A DNA stretch of 64,000 bases, from the NCBI GenBank assembly GCA_037954235.1, contig JBBMOA010000018.1, forward strand, positions 1,300,001-1,364,000. Direction: 5' to 3'. The DNA comes from Aulostomus chinensis (taxonomy: Eukaryota; Chordata; Actinopteri; Syngnathiformes; Aulostomidae). Numbering within the stretch: position 1 is the stretch's first letter; each line of letters begins with the position of its first letter. The notes beneath the pieces are model-generated. The model did no database searches. It was not told where the DNA came from and saw nothing but the letters and a program-made list of their open reading frames with translations. A program made the position numbers and the translations under genes. Below, piece after piece: positions 34,801-44,699 of the stretch.

Positions 34801-36541
34801 CAACACCAAGTCGAGTCTCCTCAGCCGACCTGAGCGCCGCCGCTTCTGCATTCAAACAACCAGACTTTCCCCAAATCTTCTGGCTTTATTTACATTTCAA
34901 ATTCCACGACTTTCCCTGCTTCTCCACGAGTGCATGAACGCCCAAAACAAAAGAGAATCTGTCACAATGATGTGGAGAGAAAAAGAAGAAGTTGTTTTAG
35001 CTGCCCAGACATCTCACCAAGTCAAAACAAGTTCACTCTTTGTTTCCCAAAGCAAAAAAAAAAAAAAGTGGTTTCAATTTAAAGGATTGTGCAACAGCTG
35101 AGAGCGGCGCTGGCGGAGACGCTACACAAACAGCCACTCCGGTGGAGCGAGGCCAGATCGTGGCTGGCGTGCTGGAAGCCTAAATAAACACTGCTGGTGA
35201 AAACCAGCTGGTGAGTTTCGTTTCTGGCCAGACTGGAGCAAAGTTCTGGCTGGAAACAGGGAATTCAGGGGTTGGTTAATGAGGAACTGATTGTCTTAAG
35301 CGTCTTTTGGTTCAGATTACACACACATTTTGAAACAAGCCAAAAACTGCCATCGTCTATCTGCTGTGGACAGGAACACGAGGAAGGCAAACAACAGCTT
35401 CATTGTCATGTCCGCTTGTTCCAATCATCACTTTGGTCAACAGAATCACTGAAACTGAGAAGAGGGAATGTTTCCACATGATGCACTGCTCAATAAAGTG
35501 AGGGTTCTAGGAGGAGGTTCCCCTGGACTCCAGATTTCTCACAGCAGCGTTGTTCAGTATCAGCGTTGACGACATGAGGTCACCAGGCGGACTGCGCTGG
35601 TCCGTCCACGTCTGCCCAGCTGCATTTATACCTCGAGTCCCGGGAAAAACCCACATTTCTACACTCAGCAAGTACTTCCGCTGGTGCGGGACACTGATTA
35701 ACAGTTGTAGTTGATCAATGACCGATGAGACACTTGGCAGTCTGTCCCCGGCAGGGCGGAGACCCGGGTTTGTTTACGTTTCGGGGTCGCGGGGAGCTCC
35801 ATTCACAAACACCCAGGAGCTAACCCTAACGGCAGGTAAACGTGTTTTCGTGACGAATGTTGACAGCATCACCAGGTTAATGCTTTGCCCGCTGAGTGCC
35901 CACGAGACAGACGGAAGCAGCACCTTCCAACGTCAACAACAACGGTCCCATAGCCGAGGGCTAGCTTGTTTTAGCTAACTAGCTCCGGTAGAGTCACCGC
36001 GGAATGCGGCCCGGCCACGTTAACCGCAGGACGCGAGGTGGAACGAGGGCAGGCGGCTAATTAACATCCTTGCTAACAAGAATGTCAACAAAGACAACTG
36101 CACTGGGGGCATGATGCGGATTTCTTGCTAACAAGCTAAAACACGTGGTCCCTCCTGCCCCGCTAACCGCGAGAAACCCAATGTTGATAACATTAGCTGG
36201 CGGCTAGCAGCGCTAGCATCCACATGTTGACCGAGGAGGGGAACTTACATTCGGGGCAGCTGCAGAGGAGGGGCGCCCCGTCTCAGGAACACTCCGTCCA
36301 CAAACACCCCGTTCTTGCCCAGGCACCTCAGGTAGAAGTCGCCGCCGCCGGTGCCGTCGTCGCTGGCGGTGAATATTTCCAGGTGCCTCCGGGAGATGAA
36401 GCTGGAGTGGCCCATGCTCACGTCCACGGAGCCTTGCGACGAGTTCCGGCCGACGGTCACCGACCGCTTTTTCATCAGGTATTCGAATTCACGGCCCTCG
36501 AGCCGCGCAACCGGCCCGGACGACCCGCTCACCACGGCCAT
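27109..36541 (-). CDS. foxk2: foxk2, forkhead box K2 transcription factor (complete, nine coding exons)
   Basis: FOXK2 is a nuclear forkhead factor with an FHA domain. In mammals it represses autophagy and atrophy genes, recruits the Sin3A and BAP1 complexes and relays insulin/mTOR signals. Joined at GT/AG sites the nine exons total 1833 bases, 610 residues plus TAG, with every junction in frame; human FOXK2 has 660. Domains: FHA from about residue 12 to 105, with LEGREFEYLMKKRSVTVGRN and SSFISRRHLEI; a proline-directed linker (SPLTINIP, SPLPSPTGTI); the forkhead from 218 to about 305, with KPPYSYAQLIVQAI, GWQNSIRHNLSLNRYFIKV and GKGSFWRIDP; a basic RKRRPRGVPCF tail; and a Ser/Thr/Gln-rich C-terminus with QTVTIVQQAP and an AKRMKSEEE motif. 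FOXK2 rather than FOXK1 fits best because of the C-terminal half. The human N-terminal Gly/Ala run is absent here. The ATG at 36541 has a good context (GAACATGG). Confidence 0.97.
27820..28020 (-). CDS. foxk2: foxk2 coding exon 8
   Basis: The acceptor is CCTCAG|TCAAGG and the donor is GCTCAG|GTGAGA. It encodes VKVEAVPTITSIGGSSRII and LQTVTIVQQAPVGQHQLPVK followed by AITQNGTH, closely matching human. Confidence 0.94.
28136..28378 (-). CDS. foxk2: foxk2 coding exon 7
   Basis: The acceptor is TTTTCAG|GCTCGC and the donor is CAAAG|GTGAGC. It encodes GSPVNSQPVLIAVQG, LKPVTYTMASPV, QTVHVLQQIPAAS and AKTEPQENGEHAEVK, which track the human Gln/Thr/Val-rich region. It is shorter than human after the QQIPAAS block. 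Confidence 0.93.
28487..28689 (-). CDS. foxk2: foxk2 coding exon 6
   Basis: The intron before it is only 73 bases. The acceptor is CCCCCAG|GAGTGC and the donor is GCAG|GTTCAG. It encodes SAPASPNHSGVLSAHSSG through QPKLAVIQEARFAQNTA, with repeated Ser-Pro/Thr-Pro sites. Confidence 0.93.
28763..28956 (-). CDS. foxk2: foxk2 coding exon 5 (recognition helix and basic tail)
   Basis: The acceptor is GCGGCAG|AATTCG and the donor is TCCAG|GTCTGG. It encodes NSIRHNLSLNRYFIKV, the DNA-recognition helix, then wing 2 and RKRRPRGVPCFRTPHGPLSS. It reads KVARSQEEP where human has KVPRSQEEP. Confidence 0.96.
29208..29354 (-). CDS. foxk2: foxk2 coding exon 4 (forkhead N-half)
   Basis: The acceptor is TCCACAG|GACGAC and the donor is TGGCAG|GTGAGT. 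It has 49 codons in phase 0, DDSKPPYSYAQLIVQAI through YYRTADKGWQ. It holds forkhead helices 1-2. Confidence 0.96.
30258..30411 (-). CDS. foxk2: foxk2 coding exon 3
   Basis: The acceptor is CTGCAG|TGCTGC and the donor is CCCAAG|GTGAGG. It encodes residues 163-214 (SAANSCPSSPRGAGSSGY through DNSQPENDKEASGGDSPK), the linker before the forkhead, with several Ser-Pro sites. Confidence 0.95.
31087..31830. repeat. compound CA/TA/TG microsatellite in foxk2 intron 2
   Basis: About 740 bases of almost purely alternating purine-pyrimidine sequence: a (CA)n block on the left, long (TA)n/TATG/TACA blocks in the middle, and (TATG)n then (TG)n on the right, bounded by CT-rich ends. Large open frames of Tyr, Ile, His, Thr and Val here are artefacts. 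Confidence 0.97.
32350..32544 (-). CDS. foxk2: foxk2 coding exon 2
   Basis: The acceptor is CTGCAG|GTGCACG and the donor is TATCAG|GTACCT. It encodes about residues 98-162, starting CTFRFPSTNIKITF (end of the FHA domain) and continuing with ESPVKPVQPQISPLTINIP. Confidence 0.95.
32545..36248 (-). other. foxk2: foxk2 intron 1
   Basis: A 3.7-kb intron with a CpG-rich 5' part next to exon 1. It contains C-, CA- and G-runs near 33970, 34050-34130 and 34390. No nested gene is recognised. Confidence 0.85.
36249..36541 (-). CDS. foxk2: foxk2 coding exon 1
   Basis: This exon encodes residues 1-97 and two bases of codon 98: the start and most of the FHA domain (GR, SSFISRRH and GKNGVFVDG signatures). 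The donor is CGAAT|GTAAGT. The frame stays open upstream to 36832, but that sequence resembles promoter DNA and the conserved start is at 36541. Confidence 0.95.
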
Positions 36542-36751
36542 GTTCCGGTACTGTCTCCGAGCGTCGAACACGGGGACAGAAAGCAGCGTGCGCCGGACTG
36601 AGACGTTCCAGAGACGCGAGAACGGAACGAATCCACTAACGGGGCATCGAATCCAAAACAGGGATATCGAGGGGAGCGTGCGAGGCCCGGGACAGCGGCT
36701 CCGACCACCGCCGAGAGAAAGGGTAGCGGCGAGGGCCAACCAAACAACGCA

Positions 36752-36761
36752 GGGGGCGGGG
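36752..36761. promoter_or_regulatory. GC box in the foxk2 promoter
   Basis: GGGGGCGGGG lies about 215 bases upstream of the foxk2 ATG. It is a consensus Sp/KLF site. Confidence 0.4.
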
Positions 36762-36786
36762 CAAGGTTGATTGACAGGTCGCTCCA

Positions 36787-36835
36787 CCAATGAGATAACA
36801 GTAATTTGATGCAACTTCGCGAGTTTGACCAATCA
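36787..36835. promoter_or_regulatory. paired CCAAT boxes (NF-Y type) in the foxk2 promoter
   Basis: CCAAT at 36787-36791 and CCAATCA at 36829-36835, 42 bases apart, about 250-290 bases upstream of the foxk2 ATG. Paired NF-Y sites are typical of CpG-island promoters. Confidence 0.45.
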
Positions 36836-37635
36836 GGCGGGAGCCTTCGTCCGAGGACGGATCCAAGGTCGGTTGGTGAGCAGCAGGACGCGCGGCTGCT
36901 GCCCGGCGGGCGTGAAGACGCGGCGTTGACGTTTGTGAGGACCGGAGCGACCCGGTCTCCACGCGCTGCCCCTCACCTGTGACCGATATATGATCGATAA
37001 TCCAGAATCAGCCTCGACAGCACTGCTCAGGGACGTCTCAGAACAGCCGCGCCGGCGGGTTCTTCTGCGGGGTCCGAGCCCACACCACGTCCTCTCGGTC
37101 CCCTCAGAATCCAGGCCTGGTGGTCCACGTGGCTTCCTCTGCAGCACCTTCCGACTGAGGTTCGATTTCTTATAACAGATCATCTGTAATCAATGCAAAC
37201 TCACCACGACGTCATCAGGTTTGATCCTGCAGGTTTGAGATCCAGATTCGGGGGTCTGGGGGTTCTGGGGGCTGACGTACCCCGCCACCTATAGCCCACT
37301 TGTTTGTAAACAGAGAGACACTGGCCGCTGGAGGGTGCACGTGCGCGCGTGTCACCGCCCATCAGGTTCTCACACCTGTTGATCAGGTGATCACCTGACA
37401 TCTACGATCACTTCACCCGCGGACATGCGTCTCTCCGGGGGGGAAAGGCTTCTTCCTGCTGGGTGTTCCTGCTCTTCTCCTGCAGGACGGGAGGTCAAAC
37501 TGAAGACCAGAGGAGTTGGAATATTTCTTTTGTTTTCTACATCTTTAAAGAGCATTTTTCCTCTCAAATAAAGGAAATAACAGAAGCAGGGGCGTTACTT
37601 CGGATCATTTTGTCATTGTTATTATTATTGTAATT

Positions 37636-37667
<32 letters not shown>

Positions 37668-37668
<1 letters not shown>

Positions 37669-38240
37669 AGGGCCTGAACCCTGAGGGGAGCAAAGACCCT
37701 CCTGTATCTGTTCTGTTTATTTCTTTTTCTTTCTTTCTTTCTACTTCCATCATCTTAGACCTTAATGTGACCCCCTAAACACGCTGAAAAACTCACCACA
37801 TTTGGCGATCACTTGGGTCTGGAGAGAGATTTGATAACGTAGAAAAATTAACCCCCGAAGTGCCAGAACGTGCTCCACGGCACCACCATGTATCTAAAAA
37901 TGGCCGCCATGGCCCGTAGGAATGTGGTAGAGACATAGAACCAAAACTCAATGACTGGTCTCATCAAGACCTACCAATCATAGGTGACCCCCCCCCCCCC
38001 ACCTCAATCCAACAGGAAGTCCATGACACGGACATGAAAGTACGACTCTGCACCAATTTTGGACCCTGAACAAACCCTGTCTCCTCCTGGGGCGTTAATG
38101 GGATCGCCTTCAAACTTGAAGACATGACTTGAGATGCTGTGCTGAACAAGAGTTGTTAAAAACTTTGTAATAACTCAAACGTTTAGATTCCATAACCCCC
38201 GAAAGTTCCTGTGCCACATTGCACCTTAAAATGTAAACCA
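37668..38240 (+). repeat. teleost interspersed repeat of unknown class
   Basis: It contains GGCCTGAACCCTGAGGGG, TGTGACCCCCTAAACACGCT and AAAAACTCACCACATTTGGC, then CCCCGAAGTGCCAGAACGTG, a CACCACCATG segment and CCAACAGGAAGTCCATGAC. This order matches a repeat I remember as common in percomorph genomes. No protein is encoded; superfamily not assigned. Confidence 0.5.
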
Positions 38241-38467
38241 GTGGGGAGGAAAACTCTGGACATTTGTGTCAAACTGAGGCTTCTGACGTGGAAACTAGAA
38301 GTCTGACCACTTTCCAACCCGCATGACTGGTTTCAGGATCTACAGTATATACGTACAGTTCACTCTATACCAAAAGTCTATGATGTTTGGTGGTACTATC
38401 ATTTATTTGACAAAAATTATAGGGTATATTTAGGCTGCAGAGGCCCATCCAACACTGCTCGAAGCTT

Positions 38468-38469
<2 letters not shown>

Positions 38470-38499
<30 letters not shown>
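38470..38499. repeat. (ATT)n microsatellite
   Basis: About ten ATT units. Confidence 0.9.
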
Positions 38500-39276
38500 G
38501 CATGTTATTATCTAGTTCCCCTGATAGTGTGAACGTCGCTTCACCAGGATGGGGGCAGGAACTGTACTGATGAGATTGCTTGATATTAAGTGGTGGTAAA
38601 ACATTTTAGAGCACAAACACGCAGGTTTTTACAGAGCAACATAAACACGACTCTCTGCTTTAACAAGCTTTGCTCTTTACTCCTCTGATGAGCTCGTCAC
38701 TCATTAAGCTTTACTGTTGTTGGCTTATTTGTTGCCATCAAAAAAATACTTAGATTTAAGTTCATGTTTTTTCCCTCTGAGCCCAATGACTTGACGTCCA
38801 TCCGCCACTAGGGGGAGACATGCACCCTCCCAACCCTCCTCAGGGCGATGTCATGTAGCCACCAGCCATTTTGAGCTGCTAGAGTGAAGGAGAAACACTA
38901 GCAGAGTGATAAAAGCAGCAGCATCACGTCATCACCTGACCACGGTTGGTCCGAGGGCCTCCAGGTGAACCCCTTGGGATGAGGGGTACCCCTTATGACC
39001 TTGAAGGATTCTGGACTTCAGTGCTAAAGGGACCAAAATCTAATTAGGACAAACTCGAATACTCGTCAGTGTCCAGAAAATCATTTGGATCCAAACATTT
39101 ATGTGGTCATTATGGCAATAATGAGATACTGCACTTGTGTTCATCAGAATGTTTACTTTGCAGAACAAGTATTTTCCTAATATCAAAGTAAATTAAAGAA
39201 TATATTTCTTTGTTTTTACTCCAACTTCCAAATTTCACCGTTCAGCACCACATCGATGGTGTTGATCAGGTGTCCG

Positions 39277-39669
39277 TCCATCCCTCCCTCCATCCATCAT
39301 CCATCCATCCTTCATCCATCATCCATCCCTCCATGTTCCCCCTCTTCTCCTGTTGAGGGTGGTGGGGGTGGAGCCTATCCCAGCAGCCTTCCCCCTGGAC
39401 AGGTCACCAGTCCATGGCAGGGCCAACACATAGAGACAGACAACCATTGGCTCTCCCAGCCACGCCTACGGTCAATTTAGAGTCTGGATTAACCTGGTCC
39501 CTCTTGATGTCTTTGGACTGTGGAGGAAGCTGGAGTACCAGAGAGAACCCAGCAGGAACAGGGAGAACATGGAGACTCACCCAGAAAGACCCCGTGCTGC
39601 AGCCGGGGCTCCACCCACAACCTTCTTGATGGGGGGCCACCGTGAGGACCACTGCTCCACCGGGCCGCC
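39277..39669 (-). mobile_element. tRNA-derived SINE, copy C
   Basis: An inverted, nearly identical copy of the element at 19431-19770, including the GTAGGCGTGGCTGGG signature. Its CCAT-rich end (39277-39333) is the GATG tail read from the other strand. It is an insertion independent of copy A and shares its diagnostic changes, so they belong to one subfamily. Confidence 0.8.
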
Positions 39670-39788
39670 TTGATCGGTTGTTTGAATGAAAGTCACAGTC
39701 ATACATGGTTTTTGTTTGGTCGCCTGAGAGGCGTTCACGGCCAGTTGGGCTCAAACGAGAAGCTCAAGACTGCTGATGTGTAAGAACG

Positions 39789-39842
39789 CCAGTTAGCTCA
39801 GCACAATGAATGGTATTTGGTGGGAAGTGTTAGCATAGCTCT
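39789..39842 (+). repeat. solo foldback-element module
   Basis: CCAGTTAGCTCAGCACAATG and GGTGGGAAGTGTTAGCAT match the arm modules of the elements at 13296 and 42684, without the core. Confidence 0.6.
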
Positions 39843-40590
39843 TTGCTTTCATTGATATAACAATTAAATGATAAATAAGAGTGTGGCGGTGCTGATGGAC
39901 CGTGAGGCCTCTTCTTGGTCTACGGTGCAAACATTTTCTGATGTTCTGAAACAGCAATACGCCATGATGGAACCGGACCGGCCTCATTTACATACTTCCG
40001 CACCTGCTAGCACAGGTGCAGCGCAGGTTGATTCGGTGAGTGAACGGCAAGGACACTTGGACCCACATCACCACGTATGAATAAACATCCTTGGATCTTT
40101 GTTCTGGATCTCTTTAGGTCTGCCCCCTAGTTTGTCTCGTAGTAAATCTGGTTCATCCGCTGAGGCTCCGTCTGCTAACGACCATCAAGTCTTCGTCAAG
40201 GCTCTTTGTGACCACGCGATCCACAACATGAACATCGGCCCTGAATTACCTGCAAACACGTGTCCTATACGCTAACCGCCTGTAGGAGCCTGGTGGATTT
40301 ATCGCTTTCTAAGTCAAAGCTCCGGGGATGAATTTGAGACGAGTGCATTTGTGATTAAGATCATAATGACATATAGCTTCAAGACAACTGGGGCTTGTGA
40401 GCGTCAGAGAGAAGGAGGCGTCCCCTGGGGGGCTGAGCGGCGGGGTTTCCATCCCCATTACGCCTCCTCCATTTCCTCTCTCAGGGGCAGCAACCAAATG
40501 GACGCATTAATAACACTCGCCGTGTGTGAGGCGGCTAATGGAGCCTTGAGTGCTGATTAAGGCTGCAAAGAACTGGGCGTGGACGAGGAA

Positions 40591-40621
40591 GAGGAGGAGG
40601 AGGAGGAGGAGGAGGAGGAGG
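40591..40621. repeat. (GAG)n run
   Basis: About ten GAG/GGA units. Poly-Pro and poly-Arg frames across it are artefacts. Confidence 0.85.
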
Positions 40622-41027
40622 TGCATCCTCTTCTCTGACTCGTGGCAACAAACTGAAACACAGATCCAGTCCAGGAAAACTGCTTATTGGCAAAATCCTT
40701 CTTTGGGTAGTGGAGACAGTATTCAGATACTCAACGCTCCCCTCCAAACGTGTATTACTGCATACAGGAATACCCTAATGAATACTAGAATGTGGATCTG
40801 ATATTGCTTCAACAGAAAGTATGTGTTTAATTACCACAGTGAAACCCTTCAACTGCTTCTTCTCCCTCATGAAAGAACTTAAAAAAAAAAGTCAATATTT
40901 TTCATTTCAAAAGTTTCAAGACCTGAGACGTCTTCAACTCCCCAGTAGGATGGGTGGTGTCCTCGCCGGCGTCCGGCTGGCTGTCATCAAGCCCTGATTA
41001 CACACTGATTCTTCCTGACAATTAGCT

Positions 41028-41032
<5 letters not shown>

Positions 41033-41065
<33 letters not shown>
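41033..41065. repeat. (CA)n microsatellite
   Basis: About 16 CA units. Confidence 0.9.
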
Positions 41066-41068
<3 letters not shown>

Positions 41069-41893
41069 TATATTTCTGATGCATTTCCAGTCTGCTTGTA
41101 CTTTTATTTCTGTCTCATTCTGATGTTTTTCTCGTTTTTTTGTTTTTTCCAAAAAGTGACTGCTGCATATTGGACCAACCTCCAAACCATTTGTGATGTC
41201 ACACACTGACACCTCAACCACTGTCAAACGAACCAATCATTCTACACTGGCAAGCTGCGGGACGTGAAGTACCAGTATCACAGTACTAGTACCAATACCA
41301 CACTCTCAATGTCCTACACTGAAAATGTTACTCGAGTAAAAAAAAAAAAAAAACCCTAATGAGGAAAATGTGCTTAAAACATAAAGTAGTAAAAGATCCA
41401 GAGAGTGAGGAAATGTTTGAGCAACTTTACTAATGTAGGTGTGTGTTCCTTCAGCCTGCATACATCATGAGAACCATGTTTACTCTGTGTTGGTGGAACC
41501 GCTGGCGATACCCGTGAAGGGAAACCCCGCTGCCTGTTTGGCTTGTTCTCACTCAACATTCAAGTCTTTCTCAAGGTCGTTTGGTGACTGAATTCAAGTA
41601 AAACTCTCACATTCAGGTTTTGAAATATAAATATCAACTCACATGATGAAAACAAGAACCACAAAGAATGAAGTATCGTCACAGAACCACTTCCACCCAA
41701 TCAAAGTGCTGAGAAGTTCTTCCACTCCACGTACTCCCGTCCAGCTGACCCAGTTCTGAGCCTCTCCAGAGTTGATCATGGAGTTAGAACCTTCCCTGAG
41801 GAGGAACCTCCAGGTGAACCACAGGTGGACAGGTCCAGTTGTGAGGCATCGGCTTCTTCATCACCATCAGCTCAGTCTGGTGTCTCCTCATCG

Positions 41894-42130
41894 TCACAGG
41901 AAGTCCTGTCCTGTCAGGAGGTCCAGCTCGTCCTCAGGCACCATCAGGTTCCCCAGGTACCAGAATATCCAGAACACCAGGCTGAGGAAGATCAGCAGCG
42001 GTCCAGATAGCACAAAAAAGTCCCAGAAGCTCAGCGGTGCGATGATTCCGATGAGGAAGAGGAGGAGTCCCACCACGTCGATAATCACAGCCAGCGACAG
42101 GAAGAAAGAGGTGCACTTGTTTCGCTCCAT
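41894..42130 (-). CDS. tmem238l: tmem238l-like two-pass membrane protein
   Basis: A single-exon frame of 78 residues. It has two strongly hydrophobic helices, residues about 9-31 (SLAVIIDVVGLLLFLIGIIA) and about 37-60 (FFVLSGPLLIFLSLVFW), followed by the family signature WYLGN and an acidic tail (VPEDELD). The layout D-V-x-G-LL followed by FVLSGxLLxFLSLxFWxxWYxGN matches the TMEM238 family, and its short tail resembles TMEM238L. The function of the family is unknown. The start at 42130 has a good context (GCAATGG). The neighbouring tmem238-like gene and pirt support TMEM238L, because human TMEM238L lies beside PIRT. Odd: the position between the helices is Pro-Leu-Ser where relatives have Asn-Leu-x-Val. 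Confidence 0.85.
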   Translation of the reverse strand: MERNKCTSFFLSLAVIIDVVGLLLFLIGIIAPLSFWDFFVLSGPLLIFLSLVFWIFWYLGNLMVPEDELDLLTGQDFL

Positions 42131-42562
42131 TGCGGGTCTGGGTGACGGTTCCAGGTGGAGGTGACGGTCTGACGGGAGGCAGAGCAGCTGGCTTCACAAG
42201 AGCACCTGTGGATCATTGTTCTTTCGCAGCAGAACACCTCTCATCAGTCCGGTCGCCCAGGACTCGGTGGCAGGACTGGAATCCAACCACACCCGTCCGT
42301 CTTCATTCCTCTGCAGGGCTGACTTGTTTCACACCTGCTACGCTGTTGAGGCAGCATATCACCTCACTGTCTGTCAGCGCCGCCACACGTTTACGCAAAT
42401 GCATTTCACAGTAGCCGTGTGGCGTGTGTGCGCGCTGACAGCGCTCAGCTTGCTTCGATTCGCTGAGGCCCTGCTGATGTTTTTTTAATTTTATCAGAAA
42501 ATTCATTCTTGACACATGTAGACTGACCCTCAGAAAACGTACTAAATACTAAATAGGTAATA

Positions 42563-42665
42563 ATCCATCCATCCATTTTCTATACCACTTATCCGTTAAG
42601 GGTCAAGGGGCGTGGGCGGGTGGAGCCTATCCCAGCTGACACTGGGCAAGAGGCGGGGTCCCCTT
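42563..42665 (-). mobile_element. SINE 3' fragment, copy D
   Basis: ATCCATCCATCCATTTTC, ACCACTTATCCGTTAAGGG and GGAGCCTATCCCAGCTGACA are the shared SINE tail in inverted orientation. The tRNA-related head is missing (5'-truncated copy). Confidence 0.75.
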
Positions 42666-42683
42666 TTGTAGTAATCATTATTC

Positions 42684-43235
42684 TTAAAGGAACATTCCCC
42701 CTTTGAAAGATTCTTATTGTCCTTCATCCCTAGAGACAGATAAGAAGACAGAGACACTCCCCTACATAGCATAGCATTCCTGATCCAGGCTAGTTAGCTT
42801 AGCACAATGAGTGGTACTTGGTTGGAAGTGTTAGCATCAGCTAGCTCAGGTCCAGGATGCTGGTGTGTCCAGCAGGAATCCTCCTCCTCATCATCATCAG
42901 TAGCAGCAGTCGCTCTTCTAGTCCTCAACAAACCTTTGGTTCTGTTGACCCAAGTTCCAGTGGAGCTTTGGAGGTGCTGCGTCAAATCACTGCTCCCAGT
43001 CAGGAAAGTAGTTCCGGCTACGTGTCCGATTCTACCACTACAACGTCTCCTCATGTTAAACTGGTATTCATCACCATGGTTACACACAACCCTCCTGATA
43101 TTAATGCAGGCAGAGAGGGAGCTATGCTAACAATTCCCACCCACTACCAGTCATTGTGCTAAGCTAACTAGCCTGGACCTGAGCTAGCTGATGCTAATAC
43201 TTCCCACCCACTACCAGTCACTGTGACTGAGAGGA
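42684..43235 (+). mobile_element. foldback-type non-autonomous element, copy 2
   Basis: Its core (42880-43170) is about 96-97% identical by eye to that at 13560-13855. The left arm is GGCTAGTTAGCTTAGCACAA plus TG; the right arm carries the module twice inverted, once ending GCTAAGCTAACTAGC and again from CTGGACCTGAGCTAGCTGAT. Copy 1 has the extra modules on the left instead, so module number varies between arms. It starts with TTAAAGGAACATTCCCC, which is also recognisable at copy 1. No transposase is present. Confidence 0.65.
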
Positions 43236-44479
43236 AAGACACATAATAGAAGCTTCTCTGCTATTCGTCTCCTGGTATGTTGGTTGAAATGAAGCACAGC
43301 TGATTAATTACAATCAATGAAATGAATTTCATGAACCTGCCGTATCCTGTCAGTCACATTAACTCAGCGTGGAACCAACATGGAGGTGTGGCCTAACTCA
43401 AAGGACCTGCCTCAGAGGAGACTATTCCCAGAGTGTAATTAGATAGATACAGTAGTCGTACAGGCGGATCCTTTGTTGTGTTTGTGGTGTTTGTTTAGCA
43501 ACACTTCAACGCCGCCAAGAACCAGTCGGACCAGAGTTCACGCTGCTTTGACAGCAAATCAAACATGAAGTGTCTTTACTCAGGACAGTCTGATGGGTGA
43601 GACGAGGCATTTCTGAACAAACAGGAAAAGAAATATAGTTTGAGAGAGCAGGGATCCGCCAGAACCAGTCAGATCTACAGAAATGCAGGATCCACCCGGC
43701 AGGTGAGCAGGCTCCTCCACCACCACCAGCTGGTAGACAGAAACACAACGGTCAGACCAGGGAGAAACGTCTCGCCCTTCATTGTAAATCCAACATGTGA
43801 CAGATTCCAGTGCTGTTTGAACCCAGGGTGGATGACTTGTAGGTCACAAAGTAGAGATTATCAGGATGATGTTCCTGGGGTAGCAGGGCTGGATTAGCGC
43901 ACCTGTGGCTACCGTGACTTCTCTTTCTATTACACATTTATTCACTTGTGGGGAGAAACCCTCCATTTAGCATCAGTCACCTGCGGTCACCAGCCCTGGT
44001 TAGTGACGACGTCAACTTCTCTCACCACGACCAGACATGCCAGTGTCTGCATTGTGTCCCCGCGTCCCTGACCCAAAAGTTTAGAAGGGTTCCTCCCTGC
44101 CTACAGACCCAGACGTCCCAAACTGGTGCCAGTTCTTCTCACTGCAGTGAAAACCACCGCAAGTTTCACTGAAAAAAACAGAAACTCCCGGCGCTTTCTC
44201 AATAAAAGCTGCAACAGTTATCATCACTATGGCGAGAGAGTCTGGATAATTCTGACCTGAGTCTGGTGCCTCTGCTGCTCGCTTGTTGTTCGTAGCTACG
44301 CTCACATCACATGCATTACATCCCTCCGCTGTATATTTATACTACTTCCTGCCCCCCACCCGCTTTTACTGATGTATCAAGCCTGGATGTGAGCGAAAGA
44401 CTGAATATTGTCCATATAAACCACATGGTATTACATACATGTGTCCATCACAACAACCTTTGTTTTGGGTCTAAACTTT

Positions 44480-44491
44480 GTGTGTGTGTGT

Positions 44492-44522
<31 letters not shown>
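44480..44522. repeat. (GT)n-(G)n run
   Basis: About 13 GT units followed by a G-run of about 16 bases. Confidence 0.9.
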
Positions 44523-44699
44523 TATAGAGGCTTCAGCATCCATGAATCCAAATCCTGGCTGCACCCCTGCACCTGAACGTCACTCCAGGTCTGTGACTGA
44601 GTTTAGTTTGGTTGATTACTAGTAATCGTGAGTAACTCGAAGCGTGTAGTCGCGTGTGCTCGTGTGTACTCGTGTCCCACCGACCTCCGGACCCTCGTA

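Larger units (their letters stand above)
36250..37090 (-). promoter_or_regulatory. CpG-rich promoter region of foxk2
   Basis: A CpG-dense stretch over exon 1 and about 500 bases upstream. It contains a GC box (36752-36761) and two CCAAT boxes. There is no obvious TATA box. Confidence 0.6.
37091..41893. other. intergenic between foxk2 and tmem238l-like gene
   Basis: No gene is supported. It contains a TTG run (37638-37668), an interspersed repeat (about 37668-38240), an ATT run (38470-38499), SINE copy C, a solo foldback module (39789-39842), a GAG run (40591-40621) and a CA run (41033-41065). AATAAA on the minus strand at about 41101-41109 is a possible poly(A) signal for the tmem238l-like gene, about 790 bases after its stop. 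Confidence 0.5.

Noticed and set aside
36542..36832. N-terminal extension of foxk2 to an upstream ATG
   Set aside because: The frame is open but crosses the GC box and promoter sequence and resembles no FOXK protein. The ATG at 36541 has the better context and the conserved start.
42794..43162. Gene in the region shared with 13478-13813
   Set aside because: Both lie inside copies of a foldback-type repeat. No transposase or known domain was seen; noted instead as a possible captured sequence.
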